DNA of 64,000 nucleotides, taken from the NCBI GenBank assembly GCA_010093705.1, contig MU006098.1, forward strand, positions 696,666-760,665, written 5' to 3'. Under the pieces are notes generated by a model. That model saw nothing but the letters and a program-made list of their open reading frames with translations, was not told the DNA's origin and did no database searches. Both the position numbers and the translations under genes were made by a program. This DNA is from Patellaria atrata CBS 101060 (Eukaryota; Ascomycota; Dothideomycetes; Patellariales; Patellariaceae). Of this stretch, positions 55,601-64,000 are shown one piece after another (within the stretch, counting starts at the first letter, position 1; each line of letters begins with the position of its first letter).

Positions 55601-58600
55601 AGACTAATTCAAGATAGTTTAATAAAAGTATGCGAACTGCTCAAACATGATAGGACCTCATTGGATTGTATCGACGAATCAAGACTCCAAACATCACTCA
55701 CAGCTCTATTTCAGTTGCTACACTTGCTGTACGCGTCAAACTTCTATGAAGATGCGATACGAGCAGGATATCTTCCAACGGTAACGCTGAACAAAGCTGC
55801 TCTCTCAGTAGTTCTCAATAAACTGCATGACCTGCAAATCCGAGCATGGATTATTATATACCATCTTCTGAAAGAGGGCATGACGCAGGAACCACAAGCA
55901 TTCGCCACACCCGCAGAGGATAGATATGAATTTCTTCGTCACGTTCACTATGCAGCTGGCACTAGAGGATTTTGTCAAGCCGCCAACAAAGTACTTCTCC
56001 GCCTAATTAAAGAGGAAATGCTTCAATTATCGAATGTGGACGGCTACGATCTCGAGCTCTCTCAAGTGCTCTATGATTTATACGGACTAAAATGCTTCAC
56101 AAACCCTATGGACTACTTAGACCATGGTTGTCTTGCTGAGCAACTCGATAAACGAACGGCCATCCAGATCTTGAGTTTTCTCATGGTTCAGGCGAACAAG
56201 ATTAATATTAAAGATCTACTCAAAGCGGATCTCAAGACATCAATTGACAAAGTCCATGGTGCTCTTGGTCGTGCGAAACCCAGCGAGGATGTCGCTATGA
56301 ATAAACGCCTCTTTATGTCATTCATGAGATCGCCTATTAATCCCGTAGACCTTTTTAGGTCACTTCATGGAATTGGAAGCTTATCGACTAAGCCAATTCC
56401 GCCTAACAAAGCAGCGATAGGATCAAGAGGGTGGTACTTTCTCATGGGTTTCATCGCTTTAAATAAATTCAAATCGCAAAAGCGGGTGACTGCCGGCCCA
56501 ACAGAAGATTTGAATATCGCCATTGCGTTCTTTGCACAGGACCTGGAGTATAACACGGAACGCTGGGAAACATGGTACCGCCTAGCTCAAGCTTACGACT
56601 TTCAACTTGAAGATGCAGTCTCTTGGTCATCAGAGAAACTTAATAATAATAGTCACGAGATAGTTCACTTTCAGAGGTCTGCTATCCACTGCTACACCAT
56701 GGCGACGGCTTGTGCTGTGCGAGCCGCTGTTTTAGACTTCGAGACAGTGAGCAAAGTCTCCGATATGTATACCGATTTTGGGATGCGTGTCTACGCTTCA
56801 TCTCGAGAGCCATTCTCCAGTCAAGCTTTCATGTTTAAAGAAGGGGAAGAGAGATACTACAGTGGAAACAGTATGTACATGGGGATTCCATTCAAAGATT
56901 TGAATAACTACAAGGCGTGGAAGCTCGCCAGTGGGTTATTCAAGAGAGCAATTACCGGGAAACCGGATCATTGGATGAACCACTACATGCTCAGCAAATG
57001 CCTTTGGAAAATGCGCCAGTGCGACGACGAGATTCAACGTTGGCCGGACAAAGCACAGCCCAGCACAGATGAAGTACTCAAACCTATTCTACGGGCTGTC
57101 GAGATACTCCCCGAGCGTCGCGATAGTCGCAAAGAGCCTACGCTGGAACCACACTATAAAATAGTATCTCTTGTTCATAAAATGGTACGACGTAAAGAAC
57201 TTCAAGTGGATAAAGCAAGCGAAACACTTCAAGCGATCTCATATGCCAAGAGTATAGACCCGCCAGATGGATTAGAAAATTGGGATGATTACGTCCTGAA
57301 GATCCTCAAAGCCCTTCGCAACGCTGATAAGTCGGGTTGGCATCATCGTATGACCGTCCGTGCAGCCCAAGTTATCTATGATGGAGCGGCAGACGATATG
57401 CTTGGTGCTGCTGGGGCCAAATATGAACTTACACAACAGATTTTCACGAAGACCATGTCGATGCAGGTTTGGAAACCCGAACACGAGCGTCCTGGCCGAC
57501 ACTTTGTCTATACCACGCGGTACTTACGGTTTTTTCTTCAACTGCTCGTCCAAACCAACGATCGTCAAAACCTAGAATTACTGACAAAACGTGTACGTCG
57601 ACGACCACACGAATATTTCGACCATACAAAATTATGGGCGGATCTTTGTGTTCCATATCTTCAGCTTCTGCGTCGCAGGGGACAGATTCCTATCTCTCAC
57701 GAGGACACCGTTTTCAAATCTCTTAACCCCGAAGAATTTGAGAGCCGTAGCAAACGCCTCGAAGCATGGTGTCAAGATCCCGAGAGCCATAGTATTGTTC
57801 TCGATGTTCTTCGAGACGCGATGGAGCTCAAGAGGGTGAATAACAACCTTATGAAACCTACCTTAATGGACGATTTAATTATGGATGCATATGCTATGCT
57901 TTATTCAACCATTGGACCGACGTTGGATTCGCCCCCAACGGCAGTCAGTTCCGAACCCCCTAAAGGACAACAAGCCCCGGCAGGGCCACTACAAGGGTTG
58001 TTTGGCCCCCCTGGTGCCGGTATCATGTCGGTGGGTAATGTCATGAACTTCGACCGCACCATCGAGTCCTCTCAGAAACATACCTCTAAGGATTCTTCCG
58101 GAGTCCAAGTAACGCCGTTCACACTGGCTTCGGGTGCCGCCACGCTTGGCCAAATGCCAGGTTTGCTAACCGCAGATCCGAAACCTAGACTCAAGGCTAT
58201 CGGACGCAGAGAACTGATGAGGAAGGCAGAGGGAGCTTGCATCAAGGCAGCCGCACCGACTATCCCCATTCGATCTGGTTCTTCTGCGCATCGCTCTGCA
58301 GGGGGTGAGGTTATGGTCGGTGTCGAGAGGAGTGCATCAATTCCACGAATGCGAACTCAATCTCTTGCCTCTCCCCGTACGCAGCAACCGCATGGTTCCA
58401 ATGTTGATCTTATTGCTGCTACCAGTGCAGATACAGAAGATGATAACAGCAATACAGAGGGAGGGGTGCGGTTGGAAATTCCTAAGAAAGAGGATGAGGC
58501 AGCAGACACGAGCGCACCTGGAAGCGTCCATGATGATGCGGACGATGAGAGTGAACTTAGTGAACTAGACGAGGACAACATCATACTGGAAAGGCGGACC

Positions 58601-58882
58601 ACTCAACCTAAAGTCATGTTTCCAGGCTTGCTTGCGAGGGTGGGTAACAGTACTGTCGCCAGTACTAGTGGAAAAGATGATGAAGGGGAAGAAGACGAAG
58701 GTGGTGAAGAGGAAGCTGGGGAAGATGATGAGGGCGTGGAAGAAGAGGGTGAGGAAGAAGAAGAGCTTGAGGATGGCGGGGACGAGGAAGAGCTCGAGGT
58801 AAACGGGGATGAGGACCATGGAGAAGGAGAAGCGGAAAACGAAGGCGATGATACTGGTGTTGATGTGGACAAGGAAGAATAA
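52665..58882 (+). CDS. hir3: HIR3 histone-chaperone complex subunit (Hir3/Cabin1 family)
   Basis: Two coding exons: the first is only the ATG (52665-52667), then a 62-bp intron with GTAATT donor, two CTAAC/CTAAT branch candidates and CAG acceptor, and 52730-58882, giving 2051 aa. The long frame itself has no ATG at its start, so the lone-ATG exon is required. The N-terminus reads STWKTLNLESDNESEDEVDD, then IQIEETLKLYQAALKLH, diagnostic of fungal Hir3. TPR-like repeats run through most of the protein. The last 230 residues are Ser/Glu-rich and end in an extreme acidic tail of Glu and Asp, suitable for histone binding. Hir3 belongs to the HIR complex, which deposits H3-H4 outside S phase and represses histone genes in the nucleus. 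Confidence 0.92.
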
Positions 58883-59743
58883 TACTACTTCTATAGCCAT
58901 GGATTGGAGCGATGAAGTATTGGTATGAGCCTCATTGATCTGATGAGGTACTACAGCATACATGGCGTCTCGGCTTGATGATCGGGGGATATACATTGGG
59001 TTGGTAGATACCCTATTTAGAGTGGGAGTTCTCTGTTAAAAAGTCCTTACTTGACGTCCTTCATTGATTTTTGAAGTTCTAGAGTCACTGCATGGAATAA
59101 AATATTTGAAGCTTGCAGCTCTGAAGATCGTGAGGACGGCAAATCCCCCACCTGGAGTAGATCCTTCGATGATTTACGCATGGTTTGAGATATCGTAAAG
59201 ATCTGATAGAACAAGCAAGGAGAAGAGAGATGTCTGTAGAAACGTAATATTCTTTATTGTTATTCTTCCTACTATCTATTGTGAATCGAGGGTTGGCTTA
59301 GTTCAGCATAAGATATTAAAAGTTGTATTGTACTGTACAAGTCGGGTAAGTTGGGCTCCATACATGCAAAACCATGACTGAAGAAATAAAATGATTTCAT
59401 ACGGGATTTCAATACAGTTCTCTAGTACGGAGGGCTGTAGCATAGAAGGGTGAGAGGTTGTGTGGAGGTCGATGTAAAGTTGGCTTGTGGGATCAAGATC
59501 TTGGGGTTAGTGCCATGATCAGCAGCCACCATCGTCATGCAAACATCCAAGGATCTCTCACATGCGAGACACCTAACCACGCAAAATTCCTGTCTTCAAT
59601 CCTATTCATGACCCTAACATACACTTCACGTCAAATTATGATATCCTTTTCTTCAGGCCGCACATAGTTTCAACACTTTTCCGTAAAATTATTCCACTCC
59701 CTCCAAAGATCGTATAAGAATAGGGAAGCAATATCCCGCCATC
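58883..59743. other. Intergenic region
   Basis: About 860 bases between HIR3 and the DUF3292 gene, same strand. GTACTGTAC occurs at 59330-59338 within a palindrome (TTGTAC, T, GTACAA). No gene was recognised. Confidence 0.45.
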
Positions 59744-62094
59744 ATGTCCGGGGGAGTTGCCTATAAGGACCTTCTTCCTCTCCCTGACGACACCCAAGCT
59801 GTCACAGATCCAGATAAGAAAGAGGTGCACCAATCTTTGACTGAGAAACCTACTGCTAGTCATGCTCTTGCTATGGAAGCTACAAAAGGAATTGAGGACG
59901 AGAATGGGAATATTCAAAAAGGAGCAGCTCAACAAGATCATCTTGAAGAAGTGGTTGATTTGGGATGGAACGAACCTGCGGACAAAATTGCTGCTCCCTT
60001 AGTTGCAAAGCTACCAAATGATGATCTTTGGGTATTGATTAGGCGGTTCAACAAGGTTGGTTCCTTGTTCTTGAAGACTTCTTCTTTCAAGGAGCTGTAA
60101 CGTGATGGTAATAAACATGCGCAGCAAATGTACCATGTCAAGGCGCTAGAGAATCCCCCTCCTGGTAATCTAGATTTGAACATTGCCGATGAAGAGGAGT
60201 TCTCACCGGATAAGCTAAGAAGCAACGTTGAAAGACTTTATATGACGGTGGTATGTATCGTGTTCCGACCTCTATGTGTTCAATAGGAGTCTCACACCAT
60301 CAGATTATTCATTTAATGGCCTTTGGCAAACAAATGGTCCGTCTTAGGTCATGGAGAGAAACAAGGAGGACTGCATGGTTTTGCACCGTATGATCGATCT
60401 CCCTTCCAAACATGTAACATATATACTAAAACCACATAGGCCTACTTTACAGCGTGGATGTTCGATTTTCTGATGCCGGTATTCTCACTATTCTTGATTG
60501 TGCTCATAGTCTATCCTCCTGCTCGAGAATTGTGCTTTCCTCCTGCACCGCTTGCTCTTGTGGACGGCAAGTCTGGTGGTGTTCAGAAACCCAAGGCTGG
60601 CGTTCTAGGAAGTACAGATAGCGCTACAGGTGCTCCTGAGAAGCACAAGGGTGAGGCAGTAGAACAAGAGGCCAGTAACTTTGTGAACAGTATTACCTCT
60701 GTTGCTCTTACCAGTGCTACTGGTAAACACCCCCAGGATGATAAAGAAGACCAAGATGGGACTGTTGCGGATGCCGTACCCGACCCCACATCCGTTGCTG
60801 TTGGCGCTGCGAATGCGAAAGACAGAGCTGGTGGTGCTAAACCGTCAAAAGAACACGACAAGACAAAGGTACCTATGGAGACAGCGATGTGGACAAAAAT
60901 GAGGCCTATCATGCACGGACTTGCTGACTTCATTGATACTTGGGAGCGTTTCGCTAAGTGAGTGATTTTTGAAAGATTGTAGGGATCGAATAATGCTAAT
61001 GGAGGATATAGCATGCTTTCCCCTACACCACCCTTCCCGCGCCATATATACCGCTTGAGGATTGCATCACTTGTTCTTCCACTACTTCTAATCTCACTGT
61101 TTGTGACTTCTTATATGTTTATGAAAGGAGTGACCTTTGGTGTTGGATTCGGGTTTTTTGGTGACCCTGTCATCCAACGAGGAATGGTCTATCTCAATAC
61201 ACACTATCCCAACTGGCAGAAGTTGCTCGAACTGAGAAAGTAAGTTCAATTATCCCGATACCATTCATTATTTAGCTGATTTGGCAAAGTACAATTCTAA
61301 AAGGTGTCCCCACGAATGCCCAACTCACTATTACACTTCTTCGTATCGGTGAAGCGAACAAGGCTCCCATTCCTCCACCGCCCAGTTCAGATCTTCCTCC
61401 ACCTGATCAGCCCGCTGAAGTTACGGATGAGCACCTACGCGCGACTGGCGCTGATCCACCCCTGAACGCCACGAAAGAGGAGCTCGATGACGCCATGGCC
61501 CACGACCCCACTGTCCCATACGAAACAGGCGGCGCAGACATTGACGCTTCGAAAGAGAAACAGCACGGCAAGAAAGGGAACAGAATCCTCGGCTTTTTCA
61601 AGGGGAGTGCAAGAGCAACCGTAGAGGCCGCCATCGGTGCCGATAAACTCAAAGCGAAGACGGGTTCCGAGCACGCCAAACGGCGTCTCGGCGCCGTCAC
61701 TCGCCCAGGCGACGACCTCACTTCCGGCCCGGTCGACTTCAAATGCCGTTTCCATGGCCGCAAGGGCCATGTTTACCTTATCACTAAATCTACCATCCCC
61801 GCCGTTGCGTTCAGCACTGACTCCACGATTGAAAAGATCGGTAGTAAGGATCGCGAGGATCTGCATCCGGCGTGGAGTATCCCTGTCGGGGACATTAAAG
61901 AGTTGAAGAAAGTGGGAGGTTATGGCTGGAAGACAAAGCTGTTAGTCGGCTGGGCGCTGGAAAGGGAGGTAGCGGATGGATTGGAAATTGTGGATAAGCT
62001 GGGTAATTCATGGGTTGTGACGGCAATGCCGTTAAGAGATGAATTGTTCAATCGACTAGTAGCCATGGGTGGGCAGAAGTGGGAGAGTTGGTAG
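59744..62094 (+). CDS. DUF3292 multi-domain membrane protein with C-terminal GRAM/PH-like region
   Basis: Six exons, 59744-60055, 60125-60250, 60304-60387, 60440-60957, 61012-61239 and 61290-62094, give 690 aa. Introns are 69, 53, 52, 54 and 50 bp. Residues 1-105 are hydrophilic; WNEPADKIAAPLVAKLPNDD is a conserved-looking block. Two hydrophobic regions are visible: MFDFLMPVFSLFLIVLIVYP (about 181-200) and LRIASLVLPLLLISLFVTSY (about 368-387), the second followed by the Gly/Phe-rich GVGFGFFGDP. The C-terminal 115 residues (from GPVDFKCRFHGRKGHVYLIT) look like a beta-rich GRAM or PH fold. The family is fungal-specific and has no function I know. A membrane-contact or lipid-binding role is inference from the layout. 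Confidence 0.82.
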
Positions 62095-62536
62095 GTTCCT
62101 TATTTTTCCAAATAAGGATTTCGATGATTGAATTAGGAGGTGAGAGCATTGTTTTGGGTATACCCTTTTTTCACTCCTTGTTGTCTTCTATATTTAAGGT
62201 GGCTGGTGCACATTATATCAAAGATCTCGCATTTGGTGGCTAATTGTTCTCTTCAGTCACTATTTGATTAATGAAATTGATGTAAATATGTACCGCCACA
62301 CAGTAATGTCATTCTCATTCTTACCCTAAATGGTCCTAAGGAAGTAGATATGGCAATTTAGACCTCCTCTTTCTGCTCCCTTGCTTTAGTAAAGTAACAT
62401 ATCGACATAAAGAATGTGTAGAATTATGGAACAAGGCTAGTAAATAGTAGAGAAAGGAAAAATGAAAGGATACGCTTCGAGATGACACCGCACATCCTAC
62501 CATTCAGTACTCCTAAAGTCATACCTCGACTCCGTT
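62095..62536. other. Convergent intergenic region
   Basis: About 440 bases between the DUF3292 and PKS stop codons. Nothing distinctive was seen. Confidence 0.4.
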
Positions 62537-64000
62537 TCAATTCTTCCCTATCTTCGTACTAACCCACCCCTCCACAATCAACGCTGACAAGCCTACAAAC
62601 GTCATCCCTCCCTCCAACAACCCCAAAAATGGTACATCAACACCGAATTCCCTCCATCCCCAACTCCTCAGCTCAGCCCCTATCATAGAGTCCAGCCCAT
62701 ACGACACTAGACTCTTCTCGGGATCAACTTTGTCCGCGGGCAGCAAAACGAGCTTCGAGAACCGGGCCAGGAGGAGCGTGAGAATAGCTTGATTGAGGGA
62801 AGCGGGGTCCGCATGATAGACATCCGTAAGGAGTTGTTGAGTCGATTGAGCAGAAGAAGATGTAGCAGCAGCGGCGGAGGGGTTAGTATTAGAGGCAATA
62901 GACGGGTTGAGGGATGAAGCGCTAGTGAGATCCATATGAAGGACCAAGTTCCGAAGTCGATTATCCCTCAACCACAGACTCTTTCCCCCGGCCCTACTGA
63001 TCCTCGTCGCGTCCACCCCCGTCACCACATGACTCGCAGTCGCCTTGTCGTACGCCCATCTCGCATCCACGGCCCCCAGATTGCGTCGTCGACACGCGAG
63101 ATCCATGTAGCGAAGGTACTCCGAGACTCCGATCCCGTACATCCCGTTCCGCAACAGCGCTTTCTCGACCTCCGGATGCTCTTCCACGTGACCGGCGCCG
63201 AGTATCATTCCGAGCGCGATGCTGGTCGCTTGTAGGCCGAGCGCGTGGCGGTGTCGCGCCATGTGGTCGAGGAAGGCGTTGGCAGCGCAGTAGTTTGCTT
63301 GAGTTGCGGTGCCGATTGCGCCGATGACCGAAGATGCCATGACGAAAAAGTCGAGGTCTTGGTCTTTGAGCTGCTCGTGCAGGTTCAGTGTTCCGAATAG
63401 CTTGGGCGAGATGACGGAGGTGTAGGCCTCATGTGACATGTGGGTGAAGATGCTGTCTTTGACGACCATGGAGGCTTGGATGACGCCTTTGATGGGTGTT
63501 GGGGCCGCAGCGATGGCGCAGGCGATGTCCTCGCACGAAGTTACGGAACCGCGGATTACGGTTATGTTGAGAGTGGGGTATTTGAGGGTGCGAAGCTCGT
63601 CGAGCTCGGAAATCAGTGCAGACGCGACGGGTTTGGAGGAGCCAGTGCGGGAGAGGTAGATGAGGTTGCGGGCGCCGTGGGAGACCATCCAGGCTGTTAG
63701 GCTGCGTCCCAGACCTCCGAGACAGCCTATTAGAAGATAGGAAGCTTCGGGGTTGAATTCGATCGGTGCTGGAGGTGTATAGATGGGAACCATTGTTGTG
63801 GGATTGCTTGATACTACCACACGGCCGTGGTAATCAGGGTTTTCGGCGACTATAATTGCATCTTTCAGTTCTGATAAGTCAAATGATTTTGATGGAATTG
63901 AAATAGTGTGCCGCCTTATCAAGCCAACTGCTTCCACTAGATATTCTTCCAGCCGTGAACTTTCAGCAGAGAGAACATCGAGGATATTTACACAATTTAT
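62537..64000 (-). CDS. Highly reducing polyketide synthase, C-terminal part (end of ER, KR, ACP)
   Basis: The frame is open from the right edge of the window to the stop at 62537 (488 codons seen), so the gene is truncated by the window, not broken. The first 60 residues (SFDLSELKDAIIVAENPDYHG) fit the end of an enoyl reductase domain. The ketoreductase follows, with the NADPH motif GCLGGLGRS, catalytic Ser in VMASSVIGAIG and Tyr in QANYCAANAFLD, so it looks active. After a Ser/Ala-rich linker comes the carrier protein with GLDSMIGAELR, whose Ser takes the phosphopantetheine arm. No thioesterase or reductase follows. The order ER-KR-ACP is that of fungal highly reducing PKSs, which make reduced polyketide chains released by a partner enzyme. 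Upstream domains (KS, AT, DH, MT) should lie to the right. Confidence 0.92.
   Translation of the reverse strand: MNCVNILDVLSAESSRLEEYLVEAVGLIRRHTISIPSKSFDLSELKDAIIVAENPDYHGRVVVSSNPTTMVPIYTPPAPIEFNPEASYLLIGCLGGLGRSLTAWMVSHGARNLIYLSRTGSSKPVASALISELDELRTLKYPTLNITVIRGSVTSCEDIACAIAAAPTPIKGVIQASMVVKDSIFTHMSHEAYTSVISPKLFGTLNLHEQLKDQDLDFFVMASSVIGAIGTATQANYCAANAFLDHMARHRHALGLQATSIALGMILGAGHVEEHPEVEKALLRNGMYGIGVSEYLRYMDLACRRRNLGAVDARWAYDKATASHVVTGVDATRISRAGGKSLWLRDNRLRNLVLHMDLTSASSLNPSIASNTNPSAAAATSSSAQSTQQLLTDVYHADPASLNQAILTLLLARFSKLVLLPADKVDPEKSLVSYGLDSMIGAELRSWGWREFGVDVPFLGLLEGGMTFVGLSALIVEGWVSTKIGKN

Overview
The window is nuclear DNA of a filamentous ascomycete (Pezizomycotina). Evidence for this: 22 of the 27 intact or nearly intact gene models are split by introns, mostly 48-120 bp, with GTRNGT-like donors, CTAAC/CTAAT branch sites and YAG or AAG acceptors. 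Gene content is typical of the group (ChAPs, HIR3, CSN1, Afi1, DUF3292, DUF8004, GH-free D-galacturonate genes, a highly reducing PKS). A Leotiomycete or relative is plausible, but species cannot be fixed from sequence alone. ATG starts were checked by hand; several long open frames begin at GTG or TTG, and for these the real start is given.

Layout. 1-1166: AT-rich, gene-free flank with a 12-bp minisatellite. 1167-5498: NAD(P)-dependent reductase (+) and an amino-acid permease (-), tail to tail. 5499-8089: empty. 8090-13382: CSN1 (+) and a DUF8004 protein (-). 14747-19279: GT34 glycosyltransferase and an EF-hand protein (both -). 19764-23697: Afi1-type DENN protein and a SelW-like thioredoxin-fold protein (both +). 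24048-26987: a secreted GPI-type protein built from duplicated exons, and a TMEM53/PaxU-like hydrolase (both -). 27699-30236: LCCL membrane protein and a stand-alone receiver protein (+). 30669-34411: dienelactone-hydrolase-like enzyme (-) and an HSL-type esterase (+). 34560-37459: acidic-phenylalanine trafficking adaptor and a small membrane protein (both -). 38212-41713: divergent pair that I read as 2-keto-3-deoxy-L-galactonate aldolase (gaaC/lga1 type) and D-galacturonate reductase (gaaA/gar2 type). 43257-46216: a Thr-rich apple-like secreted protein whose 5' part may be decayed, and a PfkB kinase (-). 47129-49368: RCC1-like Kti13/Ats1 (-) and ribosomal protein S16 (+). 49793-58882: ChAPs exomer subunit (-) and HIR3 (+), divergent. 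59744-62094: DUF3292 membrane protein. 62537-64000: the last domains (end of ER, KR, ACP) of a highly reducing polyketide synthase that runs off the right edge.

Most of the window is housekeeping: trafficking (ChAPs, Afi1, the acidic-Phe protein), chromatin (HIR3), protein degradation (CSN1) and translation (S16, Kti13). Two items look like functional units: the galacturonate pair with its shared 1.1-kb promoter, and the PKS at the right edge, whose cluster partners would lie outside. The least ordinary observations are the exon-duplicated Cys/His module gene at 24048-25156, a palindromic GTACWGTAC motif repeated in intergenic DNA only, two genes whose first coding exon is just the ATG, and a receiver domain with His in place of the conserved Lys. 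No rRNA, tRNA, CRISPR or recognisable transposon was found.
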